Source of the DNA: Streptomyces pristinaespiralis
GTDB taxonomy: Bacteria > Actinomycetota > Actinomycetes > Streptomycetales > Streptomycetaceae
Assembly: GCF_001278075.1 (NCBI RefSeq)
Contig: NZ_CP011340.1
Location: forward strand, 4,712,001 to 4,776,000
Direction: 5' to 3'
Length of the DNA: 64,000 nt
Part shown: positions 31,650 to 40,499 of the stretch, one piece after another
How the letters are laid out: each line of letters begins with the position of its first letter
How positions within the stretch are numbered: the first letter of the stretch is position 1
Notes under the pieces: generated by a model
Databases searched by the model: none
What the model was told of the DNA's origin: nothing
Seen by the model: the letters and a program-made list of their open reading frames with translations, nothing else
Translations under genes and position numbers: made by a program

Positions 31650-33041
31650 TCAGTGGCGGCCGGAGATCCTGTCCGCCAGGGTCGCGAGGCGGGCCGTCGT
31701 CGGGGTGTGGGTGGCGGCCTCGAGCCGGTCGGCCCTGCGGTAGGCGGTGTAGAGGGTCTGGACGCCGAGCCAGCGCAGGGGCTCCGGTTCCCATTTGCGG
31801 ACCTTGTGGTTGACCCAGGGGAGCGCGGTCAGGTCGGTGGGGCCCGACTGGCCGGAGTCCTGCTGGATCAGGTCGCGCAGGGTGCGGGCGGCCAGGTTGG
31901 AGGTGGCGACGCCGGAGCCGACGTAGCCGCCGGCCCAGCCGAGACCGGTGGAGCGGTCGAGGGTGGCGGTGGCGCACCAGTCGCGGGGGACGCCGAGGAC
32001 GCCGGACCAGGCGTGGGCGATCTGTGCGCCGGCGAGCCGGGGGAAGAAGCGGATCAGGATCTCGCGCAGTGCCTCGACGGTGGCGGGGCCGGTGCGTCCG
32101 TCGTTGTCGGTCCTCGAGCCGTAGCGGTAGGGGGCGCCGCGGCCGCCGATCGCGATGCGGTTGTCGGCGGTGCGCTGGGCGTACATGTAGGCGTGTGCCA
32201 TGTCGCCGAGGGTCTCGCGGCCGGACCAGCCGATCTCGTCCCAGGCGTCGTCCGGGAGCGGCTCCGTGACGATCATGGAGGAGTTCATGGGGAGCCAGGT
32301 GCGGTGCTGGCCCTTGAGGGACGCGGTGAACCCTTCGGTGCAGCGCAGGATGTACGGCGCGCGGACGGTGCCGTACGGGGTGACGGCGTGCTTGGGCCTG
32401 ATCTCCGTGACGGGCGTCGACTCGTGGACGGTGACGCCGAGCGCCTCCACGGCGGCGGCCAGGCCCTTGACCAGTTTCACCGGGTGCAGGCGGGCGCCGT
32501 GCGGGGTCCAGCTGCCGGCGACGGCGCCGCTGACGTGGACGCGCTCCGCGGTCTCGCGGGCGCCGAGCAGCAGCCGGTCCTTCTCGCCGAAGGCGATCTC
32601 GACGGAGTGGAAGTCCTTCAGACGCTGGAGCTGGGCGGGCGTGCGGGCGACCTCGAGGACGCCGCCCTTGTGGATGTCGGCGTCGATCTTCTCCTCGCCC
32701 GCGACACGGACGACCTCGTCGACGGTGTCGTTCATGGCCTGCTGGAGGCGTACGGCGGCGTCGTGGCCGTGCAGCCGGGCGTAGCGGTCGCGTCCGGCGA
32801 TGCCGTTGTAGAGCCAGCCGCCGTTGCGTCCCGAGGCGCCGTATCCGCAGAACCTGGCTTCCAGGACGGTGATGTTGAGGAAGGGGACGGCTTTCTTGAG
32901 GTAGTAAGCGGTCCACAGGCCGGTGTACCCGCCGCCGACGATGCAGACGTCGGCGGTGCTGTCGCCGGGGAGGGGTTCGCGGGGGACGGGGGCGCCGTCC
33001 TGCGCGTACCAGAACGATATGCCGCCGTTGACGGTGTTCAT
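31650..33041 (-). CDS. FAD-dependent amino/amine oxidoreductase (DAO family)
   Basis: The product is 463 aa. The dinucleotide-binding motif DVCIVGGGYTGLWTAYYL is at residues 31-48, followed by the DAO-family features GYGASGRNGGWLYNG and a C-terminal GLGWAGGYVGSGVATSNLA FAD-binding motif. The closest types I recall are gamma-glutamylputrescine oxidase (PuuB) and related amine oxidases. The ATG at 33041 has AGGGAAAG upstream. It is divergent from an SSAT-like acetyltransferase, which would suit polyamine turnover. The substrate is inferred, not shown. Confidence 0.8.
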   Translation of the reverse strand: MNTVNGGISFWYAQDGAPVPREPLPGDSTADVCIVGGGYTGLWTAYYLKKAVPFLNITVLEARFCGYGASGRNGGWLYNGIAGRDRYARLHGHDAAVRLQQAMNDTVDEVVRVAGEEKIDADIHKGGVLEVARTPAQLQRLKDFHSVEIAFGEKDRLLLGARETAERVHVSGAVAGSWTPHGARLHPVKLVKGLAAAVEALGVTVHESTPVTEIRPKHAVTPYGTVRAPYILRCTEGFTASLKGQHRTWLPMNSSMIVTEPLPDDAWDEIGWSGRETLGDMAHAYMYAQRTADNRIAIGGRGAPYRYGSRTDNDGRTGPATVEALREILIRFFPRLAGAQIAHAWSGVLGVPRDWCATATLDRSTGLGWAGGYVGSGVATSNLAARTLRDLIQQDSGQSGPTDLTALPWVNHKVRKWEPEPLRWLGVQTLYTAYRRADRLEAATHTPTTARLATLADRISGRH

Positions 33042-33208
33042 GTGGGTCGCTGCTTTCCCTGCCGTTGGGTGGGCCGTGTGGCGGGAATTTACTGCTCCGG
33101 GCCGCTTTCCGCGACGTGCGGCGCGGCGCGGGCCGCGGCCGGGCGGGCGGTGGTCCGCTCCGTGGAACCTCCTGGCGCGTCGAGCGGTCGTAAGGGCAGG
33201 CTGGACGC

Positions 33209-33679
33209 ATGATTCGTACTGCCGCACCAGCCGATGTGCCCGTGATCCACGAGATGATCCGGGAGCTCGCCGATTACGAGAAGGCTTTGCACGAGGCGAA
33301 CGCGACCGAGGAGCAGCTGCGTGAGGCGCTGTTCGGCGAGCGGCCCGCCGCGTACGCGCACATCGCGGAGACGGAGGACGGCGAGGTCGCCGGTTTCGCG
33401 CTGTGGTTCCTGAACTTCTCGACGTGGCGCGGTGTGCACGGGATCTACCTGGAGGACCTGTACGTGCGGCCCCGGCTGCGGGGCGGCGGCCACGGGAAGG
33501 CGCTGCTGACGGAGCTGGCGCGGATCTGTGTGGAGCGCGGCTACGAGCGTCTGGAGTGGTCGGTGCTGAACTGGAACACCCCGTCGATCGACTTCTACAG
33601 GTCGCTGGGGGCGCGGCCGCAGGACGAGTGGACGGTCTACCGGCTGACCGACGGGGCGCTCAAGAGCCTCGGGGCCTGA
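33209..33679 (+). CDS. GNAT N-acetyltransferase, SSAT (diamine acetyltransferase)-like
   Basis: The product is 156 aa with a single GNAT domain: acetyl-CoA motif A in LEDLYVRPRLRGGGHGKALL and motif B in EWSVLNWNTPSIDFYRSLGA, the wording typical of spermidine/spermine N1-acetyltransferases. The N-terminus ELADYEKALHEANATEEQL is also SSAT-like. The likely reaction is acetylation of a diamine or polyamine, but thialysine and other amines are possible. It is divergent from the DAO-type oxidase, with 167 bp between. Confidence 0.75.
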   Translation: MIRTAAPADVPVIHEMIRELADYEKALHEANATEEQLREALFGERPAAYAHIAETEDGEVAGFALWFLNFSTWRGVHGIYLEDLYVRPRLRGGGHGKALLTELARICVERGYERLEWSVLNWNTPSIDFYRSLGARPQDEWTVYRLTDGALKSLGA

Positions 33680-33743
33680 ACCCTCCCTTCTGACAGGCCG
33701 GGCCTACGGGCCTACGGGCATGCGGGACTGTGGGCCTTCGGGA

Positions 33744-34739
33744 CTACGGGACCAGGACGACCTTGCCGACGGTGCCGCGTGTCTCGAGGGCGCGGTGTGC
33801 TTCGGCGGCGTCCGCCAGGGCGTAGCGCTGGACGGCGGGGCGGAGCCGGCCGGCGGCGGCCTCGGCGAGGGCACGGCTCTCGAGGGCGCGCAGACCGCCG
33901 GCCTTCTCCAACATGGCGGGGCCGAGTACGCCCTGTGAGGTGATGCCGCGTTCGGCGAGCTCCTCCTCGGTGAGGGTGAGCGGGCTGTCGGACAGGATGC
34001 CCTGGCTGGACCAGCCGAAGACGATGTGCTTGCCGCCCTTCCCGAGGAGGTCCACGGCGGCGCGGCCGGCCTCGCCGCCGACGGAGTCGTAGACGACGGT
34101 GGCACGCCGGTCGCCGAGGTGGGCGCGTACGGTGCCGGGCCAGTCGGGCCGCGTGTAGTCGACGGCCAGGTCGGCGCCGTTGTCGCGTACGCGGGCGGTC
34201 TTCGCGGGGCCGCCGGCCAGGCCGACGACGGTGGCGCCGGCGTTCTTGGCGTACTGGACGAGCAGGGTGCCGATGCCGCCCGCCGCGGCGGGGACGATCA
34301 CGATGTCGTCGGGGCCGAGGCCGGTGTACTGGAGGATGCCGAGCGCGGTCCTTCCGGTGCCGATCATGGCGACGGCCGCGACCTCGTCGAGTTCTTCGGG
34401 GATCTCGTGGAGCCGGTCCGCGTCGGTGACGGCGAGTTCGGCGTAGCCGCCGGGCGCCATGCCGAGGTGGGCGACGACGCGCTTGCCGAGCAGGTCGGGG
34501 TCGGTGCCCTCGCCGACGGACTCGACGACGCCGGCGACTTCGCGGCCGGGGATCGTCGGCAGCTCCACGGCGACGGGGTACGGGCCCCGCGCGCCCTCGC
34601 GCAGCGCGGTGTCGAGGAGATGGACACCGGCGGCGGCGACGGCGATCCGTACCTGGCCGGGGCCGGGTACGGGGTCGTCGGCCGTCTCGTACGTCAGGTT
34701 CTCGGCGGGGCCGAAGGCGTGCAGGCGGACGGCGTGCAT
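33744..34739 (-). CDS. NADPH:quinone oxidoreductase-type zinc-free MDR dehydrogenase
   Basis: The product is 331 aa of the medium-chain dehydrogenase superfamily, quinone reductase branch: GroES-like fold (1-130) and a Rossmann domain with AAAGGIGTLLVQYAKNAGA. The structural zinc Cys cluster is absent, as usual in this branch. It carries a SoxR-like box 45-62 bp before its start and corresponds in position to SCO4266 (ecaD), which I recall as a SoxR target in S. coelicolor. The likely role is response to redox-active compounds such as actinorhodin-like quinones. AAGGGAG precedes ATG 34739. Confidence 0.8.
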   Translation of the reverse strand: MHAVRLHAFGPAENLTYETADDPVPGPGQVRIAVAAAGVHLLDTALREGARGPYPVAVELPTIPGREVAGVVESVGEGTDPDLLGKRVVAHLGMAPGGYAELAVTDADRLHEIPEELDEVAAVAMIGTGRTALGILQYTGLGPDDIVIVPAAAGGIGTLLVQYAKNAGATVVGLAGGPAKTARVRDNGADLAVDYTRPDWPGTVRAHLGDRRATVVYDSVGGEAGRAAVDLLGKGGKHIVFGWSSQGILSDSPLTLTEEELAERGITSQGVLGPAMLEKAGGLRALESRALAEAAAGRLRPAVQRYALADAAEAHRALETRGTVGKVVLVP

Positions 34740-34783
34740 GGTGTGGGCTCCCTTGTGGTGGGGTCGTCGGGCCCACTCTTCAA

Positions 34784-34801
34784 CCTCAAGCGCGCTTGAC
34801 G
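34784..34801. promoter_or_regulatory. SoxR-like box
   Basis: CCTCAAG-CGCG-CTTGACG differs from the 18-bp palindrome CCTCAAG-N4-CTTGAGG at one base. On the minus strand a TTGACG -35 and an AAGAGT -10 candidate are 19 bp apart across it, the long spacing typical of MerR-family promoters. It controls the quinone oxidoreductase and overlaps the end of the neighbouring flavoprotein gene (stop at 34786-34788). Confidence 0.7.
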
Positions 34802-35967
34802 TCAAGGTGGTTGCGGGCCGCCCGGTGCGAACCGCCGCGCAGCGCGAGCGAGACCGCCTCCAGCGCGCTGTTGAAGGACACCTCGGAGAGCAGCCCCGGC
34901 GCCGCCACCTGGTCGCCGGCCAGGTAGACGCCGTCGCCGCGGTCGATGGCGGGACGGTCGCGCCAGGTGGTGCCGGGCAGGTCGAGTGCGCCGGTGCGGC
35001 CGTTCGCGAGCGCTTCGCGCCGCCACACGGTCCGCTCCCGCCAGCCGGGGAACCCGAGGTCGAGGAGGGCCTCGGCATGGGCGGTCCCGTCGGCCTTGGA
35101 CCGGTCGGGCCCGACGGGGAGCTGGCCCTGCACCAGCTGCTCCCCGGCGGGGGCGAGGGTCGGGTCCTGGGCGGTGAAGCGTTCCAGCCAGCCGGGGGCG
35201 TCGAGGTCGGAGACCACGAACGCGTCGCCGCGGCGGGTCCGCAGCGCCAGGTCGACCAGGGTGGTGCGGCCGCTGGTCCAGCGCAGGGTCTCGTCGCCGA
35301 GGAGGCGGCGGGCCGCGTCGAGGGTGGTGGCGACGATGACGGGGCCGTGTCCCTCGGGCAGGGCGTCGACGCGTGACGTGGTCTCGATGCGTACGCCCAG
35401 GTCCCAGGCGCGGGCGGCCATCCGCTCCACGACCTGCCCCCAGCCGCCGCGCGGATAGTGGGCCTCCGGCGGCAGGGCCGTGGCCCGTCGGAGGCGTTCC
35501 TGCACGAACGCGGCGGAGAGCGAGCCGGGGTCGTGGTGGAAGAGCGCGACGCCCATGTAGTGGGCGGCCGCCCGGGCGGCACGCTCGCCCGCGACGGTCG
35601 TCGCCCAGGTCAGGAAGTCGGTGTCGACGGGCGCCGAGCCGGCGGGCCGGCGGGCGAGCCTGAGCATTCCGAGGGGCGGGGTCCTGCGCAGCGCGCCGTC
35701 GCGGCGGAAGCGGAAGCGGGCGCCTTGGAGGGGAGGCAGCGGCGCGAGGGGGCCGAGGAGGCCGCGCTGCTTCAGCCAGGTCCAGTGGGGGCCGCGGCAG
35801 TAGAGGGCATGGGGGCCGTCGTTGGTCCGGTAGGGGCCGTCGCTGGTGCGGGCGCGTCCGCCGAGGGTGTGGTGGGCCTCGTACAGGGACACACGGGCGC
35901 CGGACTCGGCGGCGGTGATGGCCGCCGTGAGGCCGGCGAAGCCGCCGCCGATGACGGTGATCTCTTG
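34786..35967 (-). CDS. FAD-dependent amine-oxidase-like protein (phytoene desaturase type)
   Basis: The product is 393 aa. The FAD-binding motif ITVIGGGFAGLTAAITAAESG is at residues 4-24, with YEAHHTLGGRART completing the N-terminal GG motif. The C-terminal GVYLAGDQVAAPGLLSEVSF is the second FAD contact typical of the protoporphyrinogen oxidase, carotenoid desaturase and amine oxidase family. It is short for these enzymes and the substrate is unknown. ATG 35967 has a GGGAGAG site. It is divergent from the pentapeptide-repeat gene. Confidence 0.75.
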   Translation of the reverse strand, partial: QEITVIGGGFAGLTAAITAAESGARVSLYEAHHTLGGRARTSDGPYRTNDGPHALYCRGPHWTWLKQRGLLGPLAPLPPLQGARFRFRRDGALRRTPPLGMLRLARRPAGSAPVDTDFLTWATTVAGERAARAAAHYMGVALFHHDPGSLSAAFVQERLRRATALPPEAHYPRGGWGQVVERMAARAWDLGVRIETTSRVDALPEGHGPVIVATTLDAARRLLGDETLRWTSGRTTLVDLALRTRRGDAFVVSDLDAPGWLERFTAQDPTLAPAGEQLVQGQLPVGPDRSKADGTAHAEALLDLGFPGWRERTVWRREALANGRTGALDLPGTTWRDRPAIDRGDGVYLAGDQVAAPGLLSEVSFNSALEAVSLALRGGSHRAARNHLDVKRA

Positions 35968-36090
35968 CATGGCTGTCTCTCCCGGGTCGTTCGGCTCGTC
36001 GCTCTCACGGCTGCGACGGACCGGGGGCCGGGGGATGTGACATCGGACGGGCGGAAAGGCGTTGTCAGTGGCGCACGTCACCATGGGGGG

Positions 36091-36759
36091 ATGGCGAAGG
36101 CGCGGAGACCGGCAGTGGCGGCGGCGAGGGTGACCGAGGTGCGGCTGCCGCACCTGGAGGAGTTCGGCGGCGGCGCACTGGAGCCGGACGGTGACTACGA
36201 CGGGGTGCGGTTCGAGGGGCTGGACCTGGGCGGTCAGCAGGGGACGGGGGCGCGTTTCATCGACTGTGCGCTGACGGACTGCGCCTTGGACGGCACGCAG
36301 TTGGCGCAGGCCCGTTTCGTGGACTGCGTGCTGGAGGGGGTCCGCGGGGTGGGGGCGGATCTCGCCGGCGCCTCGCTGCGTGACGTGGAGGTGCGGGAGG
36401 CACGGCTGGGCGGGGCGCAGCTGCACGGGGCGTCGCTGACGGGGGTGGTGCTGCGCGGCGGCAAGATCGACTACCTGAATCTCCGGGAGGCGCGACTGAC
36501 GGACGTCGTGTTCGACGGCTGCGTGCTGTCGGAGGCGGATTTCGGGGGCGCGCGGCTGGAGAGGGTGGAGTTCCGGGACTGTGTGCTGCGCCAGGTGGAT
36601 CTGACCGCGGTGCGGATGAAGGACGTCGATCTCCGGGGTGCGGCGGAGCTCGGCATCGCGCGCGGCGTGGAGCGGCTGGCGGGTGCGGTGATCAGCCCGG
36701 GGCAACTGCTGGAGCTGGCCCCGGCGTTCGCGGCGCAGATCGGCGTGAGGGTGGAGTAG
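36091..36759 (+). CDS. Pentapeptide-repeat protein
   Basis: The product is 222 aa. From about residue 45 to 190 it has consecutive A(D/N)LXX-type units (for example GADLAGASL, GAQLHGASL, YLNLREARL, EADFGGARL, QVDLTAVRM), predicted to form a four-sided right-handed beta-helix. Relatives mimic DNA and protect gyrase from quinolones (Qnr/MfpA type), but most such proteins have unknown roles. ATG 36091 is directly preceded by a GGGGGG run. Confidence 0.8.
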   Translation: MAKARRPAVAAARVTEVRLPHLEEFGGGALEPDGDYDGVRFEGLDLGGQQGTGARFIDCALTDCALDGTQLAQARFVDCVLEGVRGVGADLAGASLRDVEVREARLGGAQLHGASLTGVVLRGGKIDYLNLREARLTDVVFDGCVLSEADFGGARLERVEFRDCVLRQVDLTAVRMKDVDLRGAAELGIARGVERLAGAVISPGQLLELAPAFAAQIGVRVE

Positions 36760-36833
36760 TTCGCGGCGCGGATCGGCGTGCGGGCGGAGCAGCCGGGTGG
36801 GACGGGGGAGCAGAGGGCCGGGCCGGCTCCCGG

Positions 36834-37334
36834 TCAGGCCGTGCGGGGGAAGCGCGCCTGGAGGTCCCAGATCACCGGGTTGTCGCCGAGGCCCTCGTGC
36901 ATGTCGGTGAGGTCGGCGATCAGGTCGTGCAGGAAGTCGCGGGCCTCGCGGCGGAGTTCGGCGTGGTTGAAGGTGATCGGCGGCTCGTCGCCGGGCATCC
37001 AGTCGGCCTCGACGTCGACCCATCCGAAGCGGCGCTCGAAGAGCATCCGGTCGCTGGACTCCGTGAAGTCGAGCTCGGCGTACTGCGGCTTCGACGCGCG
37101 GCTGCCGAGCGGGTCGCGGTCGAGCTGCTCGACGATGTCGCACAGCGCCCAGGCGAAGTCGAGCACGGGCACCCATCCCCAGGCTGTGGAAACCTCCCGG
37201 TCCTTCTCGGTGTCGGCGAGATAGACGTCGCCGCAGAAAAGGTCGTGGCGCAGCGCCTGCACGTCGGCGCGCCGGTAGTCGGTCTGCGGCGGGTCGGGGA
37301 AGCGGCGCGAGAGGGAGTAGCCGATGTCGAGCAC
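36834..37334 (-). CDS. Conserved hypothetical protein
   Basis: The product is 166 aa, soluble, acidic and Trp-rich (STAWGWVPVLDFAWALCDIV, RRFGWVDVEADWMPGDE). It is probably a compact alpha/beta protein; I do not recognise a family. The frame is open with normal Streptomyces codon use. The start is taken as GTG 37334, 13 nt from the stop of the upstream membrane-protein gene on the same strand, so the two are likely cotranscribed. Confidence 0.65.
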   Translation of the reverse strand: MLDIGYSLSRRFPDPPQTDYRRADVQALRHDLFCGDVYLADTEKDREVSTAWGWVPVLDFAWALCDIVEQLDRDPLGSRASKPQYAELDFTESSDRMLFERRFGWVDVEADWMPGDEPPITFNHAELRREARDFLHDLIADLTDMHEGLGDNPVIWDLQARFPRTA

Positions 37335-37347
37335 GTGGTCGATGGTG

Positions 37348-37866
37348 TCATGCCCGGCGGCGCCTGCTGTACGACCAGGTGACGGCGGTCAGCAGGAAGG
37401 GGACGGCGGCGAGCGGTCCGAAGAAGAACGCCCAGACGGTCTCGGCGGTGCCCGACAGGTAGCTCTGGCTCTCCACGGTGAACAGGACCACCAGCTGCCA
37501 CAGCGCGAAGGCGACCGTCAGGGCGGACGCGGTCCAGGCGAGGGCGGCGAGCGTGCGGGGACGCAGCGGCTGCCACCGGTCGCTGACCAGGAGCAGCGGG
37601 AACAGGGCGGCGAGCTCGGAGACGACGGCGAGGCCGACGACGTAGGCGATGCCCCAGCCGGGGATGCCGAAGGCGTCGCGCAGGACCTGGTCGCTGTAGC
37701 CGACGTGGACACCGCTCGCCATGGCGATGCGCCACAGACCGGAGGGCAGTGCGCACAGGGCGACGGCGTGCGCGGCACGGCGGGCCCAGCGCGGAGCGGG
37801 GGCGACCGCCGGTGCGGTGGCTGTGGGCGGGGCCGGCGGGCGGCAGGATGCGGTCGGTGTGGTCAT
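37348..37866 (-). CDS. Membrane protein with four predicted helices
   Basis: The product is 172 aa from ATG 37866. Four hydrophobic segments are visible (about 30-48, 70-93, 105-125, 140-160; for example IAYVVGLAVVSELAALFPLL and ALTVAFALWQLVVLFTVES), ending SRRRRA on the cytosolic side. No family recognised. The same frame stays open upstream to a GTG at 38163 and would add a 99-residue Ala/Glu-rich extension with octapeptide repeats, so the true start is uncertain. The gene overlaps none of its neighbours and runs toward the 36834-37334 gene. Confidence 0.6.
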   Translation of the reverse strand: MTTPTASCRPPAPPTATAPAVAPAPRWARRAAHAVALCALPSGLWRIAMASGVHVGYSDQVLRDAFGIPGWGIAYVVGLAVVSELAALFPLLLVSDRWQPLRPRTLAALAWTASALTVAFALWQLVVLFTVESQSYLSGTAETVWAFFFGPLAAVPFLLTAVTWSYSRRRRA

Positions 37867-38039
37867 GACACCAACGATGGCCGTGGCGGGTGCGGGGACG
37901 CTTCCTTCTGTGCGGCGGACCGGCTCCGCCGCGCGGCGGAGACGGCCCGGACGCGGGTCGCAGCCGCAACCGGGTGCGGGGCGAGGGGTCGTGTCAGGGG
38001 AGGGGCGGGGCAGGCCCCGCGCGGCCTGAGCCGCGGCCG

Positions 38040-38235
38040 AAGCGTCAGCCACCTCCTGGGCGGCCCCCGCCTCCGCCTCCCGGGCGGGCCCCGCCTCCGC
38101 CTTCCGGGCGGCCACCGCCCTCGTCTCCTGGGCGGCCACGGCCTCCGCCTCCTGGGCAGCCACGCCCTCGCCTCCCGGCCGGCCACCGCTTCCTGGGCAG
38201 GCACGCCCTCGTCTCCCGGCCGGCCGTCGCCCCGT
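38040..38235. repeat. Degenerate ~24-bp tandem repeats
   Basis: About seven imperfect copies of a roughly 24-bp unit related to CCTCCGCCTCCTGGGCGGC. On the minus strand most copies encode Ala/Glu octapeptides (AAQEAEAV, AAQETRAV, AARKAEAG, PAREAEAG). The region lies between the senR stop and the membrane-protein gene; 37867-38271 otherwise holds no gene I can support. Confidence 0.65.
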
Positions 38236-38271
38236 CGGCCGAGCCGGAGTCCCGCCCGCCCGCCGGCGCCG

Positions 38272-38895
38272 TCACGGCAGCAGGCGCTGCTCCTTCGCCA
38301 CCGCCACCGCGCCCGCCCGGGTGTCGACACCGAGCTTGGCGTAGATACGGCCCAGGTGGGTCTTCACGGTCGCCTCGCTGATGAACAGCGCGCGGGCGAT
38401 CTCGCGGTTGCCGAGGCCGCGTGCCAGCTGGCCGAGGATGTCGCGTTCCCGGTCGGTCAGCGACGGGCCGGCGGCCCCTCGCATACGGTCCATGACCCGG
38501 CTCGCCACCGGCGCCGACAGCGCGGTGCGCCCCTGCGCGGCCGCGCGGATCGCCGCGAACAGCTCCTCCGGGCGTTCCGCCTTGAGGAGGTAGCCGGTCG
38601 CGCCGGCCTCGATGGCCCGGGTGATGTCGGCGTCCGTGTCGTACGTGGTCAGGACCAGCACATGGGTGCCGGGCGAGGCGATACGGCGGGTGGCCTCGAC
38701 GCCGTCGATGCCCGCGCCCAGCTGGAGGTCCATCAGGACGACGTCCGGCTTCAGTTTGGCGGCCATCGCGACGGCCTCCTCGCCGCTGCCCGCCTCACCG
38801 ACGACCTCGATGTCGGGTTCGCTGCCGAGCAGCGCGAGCAGTCCGGCGCGCACGACGGCGTGGTCGTCGCAGAGCAGGATCCGTACGGCTGTCAC
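38272..38895 (-). CDS. senR: Response regulator SenR (LuxR/NarL family)
   Basis: The product is 207 aa: a receiver domain with acidic pocket ILLCDDHAVVRAG and phospho-acceptor Asp in VVLMDLQLG, then a LuxR-type HTH (LTDRERDILGQLARGLGNRE and ISEATVKTHLGRIYAKLG). Its start codon overlaps the kinase stop by 4 nt. The kinase-regulator pair lies divergent to an hbpS-type gene, which is the arrangement of the SenS-SenR heme/redox system described in Streptomyces reticuli. The name rests on that context. Confidence 0.85.
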   Translation of the reverse strand: MTAVRILLCDDHAVVRAGLLALLGSEPDIEVVGEAGSGEEAVAMAAKLKPDVVLMDLQLGAGIDGVEATRRIASPGTHVLVLTTYDTDADITRAIEAGATGYLLKAERPEELFAAIRAAAQGRTALSAPVASRVMDRMRGAAGPSLTDRERDILGQLARGLGNREIARALFISEATVKTHLGRIYAKLGVDTRAGAVAVAKEQRLLP

Positions 38896-40277
38896 GGCCG
38901 GGCCTCCAACGGGATCGCGGCGGACAGCACGGTGCCCTCGCCGGGTGCGGATTCGACGGTGAGGGTGCCGCCGAGCTGTTCGACACGGGCCCTGATCGCG
39001 GGCAGGCCGTGTCCGCGCACGCCGGGGGAGGAGCGGTCGGCGGCGGGGTCGAAGCCGCGTCCGTCGTCCGCGACGTCGAGGACGACCTGGTCGTCCATGA
39101 GCGTGAGGGTCAGCGTGGCGGCGGTGGCGCCGGCGTGTTCCCGTACGTTCGCCAGCGCGCCCTGGGCGATACGCAGCAGTGCGGACTCCACCCGGTCGGG
39201 CAGTGGCGCCGGCATGCCGTCGAGGTGGAAGCGGACGGGGAGGGCGTCGGTGGACTCCCGGGCGGCGAGCGTGCGGAGCGCCTCCGGCAGGCTTCCGCCC
39301 TCGGCCAGGTCCGCCGGGGCCAGGTCGTGGACGAAGCGGCGGGCCTCGGCGAGGCTGCGCTCCGCGATGGACTCGGCGGTGCGGACATGGCCACGGGCGG
39401 CGGACGGGTCGCTGGCCCAGGTGCGGTCCGCGGCCTGGAGCAGCATCTGCTGACTGGACAGGCTCTGCGCGAGGGTGTCGTGGATCTCCATGGACAGCCG
39501 CTGCCGTTCGGCGAGTGTGCCCTCCCGGCGCTCGGTGGCTGCGAGTTCGCGACGGGTACGGACCAGGTCGTCGATGAGTGCCCGCCGGCGGTCGGCGAGC
39601 CGTTCCGCGTGGACGAAGACGGCCGTGGCGACGGCTGCGACGGCGGGCGGCGCGATGACCAGGTTCGGGTCGAAGCCGCCCTGCGCGAGTTGCAGCTGTG
39701 CGGCGACGACGAACACCGTGAGCAGGGCGACCAGGGCGATCGCCGCGCGGGTCGGCAGCGCGCGCAGCCCCGTGTAGAGGAGCGGCACCGCGCACCACGC
39801 GAAGCTCGGGGCGAGGAGGACGAGGACGACCCAGACGGCCACGACGGTGAACAGCCACATCAGCCGGCGGGGGGTGGCGCGCGGGCCGAACACGGGGCCC
39901 ACCGTGTAGAGGACGGCGAGGGCCACGGAGAGCCCGATGATCCACGGGGACCGGAACTCCCAGGGGTGGCGGAGCAGGTAGCGGGCGAGCGAGGCGCCGA
40001 GCAGCAGGAAGAACGCCGCGTGCATCACACCGGCCAGCCATCGGGCGTCGGGATCCTGCTCGCGGTGCTGTTCGCCGTGCTGCTCGCCTGTGTGCTCGCC
40101 GGGCCGGCCGTCGTTCTGCCCGCCGGTCCGACTGTCCCTCCGCCCGCCCGGGAGCCCGCCGCGCTGCTCGCCCGCGAGCGCGTCGCCGTGCCGGTCCCGC
40201 GCCCGGGGACGGGCCCATGGCCGCTCCCGGGGTCGCGCCCGCTTTGGGGCTCCGCCCCGCCCCTGCTCCTCGTCCAC
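38892..40277 (-). CDS. senS: Sensor histidine kinase SenS
   Basis: The product is 461 aa. A charged, Gln/Gly/Arg-rich cytosolic tail (1-80) precedes about five membrane helices (85-225), then a HisKA_3 dimerisation domain with phospho-acceptor His in MEIHDTLAQSLSS and an HATPase domain (DVADDGRGFDP, GHGLPAIRARVEQLGG). SenS interacts outside the membrane with the heme-binding protein HbpS, which modulates its autophosphorylation. GTG 40277 has GAGGAGACGACG upstream; a shorter N-terminus is possible. Overlap with senR shows coupling. Confidence 0.82.
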   Translation of the reverse strand: MDEEQGRGGAPKRARPRERPWARPRARDRHGDALAGEQRGGLPGGRRDSRTGGQNDGRPGEHTGEQHGEQHREQDPDARWLAGVMHAAFFLLLGASLARYLLRHPWEFRSPWIIGLSVALAVLYTVGPVFGPRATPRRLMWLFTVVAVWVVLVLLAPSFAWCAVPLLYTGLRALPTRAAIALVALLTVFVVAAQLQLAQGGFDPNLVIAPPAVAAVATAVFVHAERLADRRRALIDDLVRTRRELAATERREGTLAERQRLSMEIHDTLAQSLSSQQMLLQAADRTWASDPSAARGHVRTAESIAERSLAEARRFVHDLAPADLAEGGSLPEALRTLAARESTDALPVRFHLDGMPAPLPDRVESALLRIAQGALANVREHAGATAATLTLTLMDDQVVLDVADDGRGFDPAADRSSPGVRGHGLPAIRARVEQLGGTLTVESAPGEGTVLSAAIPLEARP

Positions 40278-40499
40278 CGTCGTCTCCTCGACCGCCCGGG
40301 CCTCCGACCTGGGCCTGCTTCTTCATGGTGGCCCGGCGGACCCATGGGGGCATCAACCGATCGGCTGACACGCCCGTCGTCCATCATGCGCGCCACAGGC
40401 AGCCGGAGCGTGGACCGTGCCGGGCCCTCCACGGCCACAGGATCGATGGAGGAACGAGAGCCACGGCGGAACAGCCGCCCTCATGAAGGAGCCACCCGG

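Noticed and set aside
39009..40499. Very long ORF running into hbpS from upstream
   Set aside because: It is the antisense of senS; hbpS has its own AAGGAG and signal peptide at 40500.
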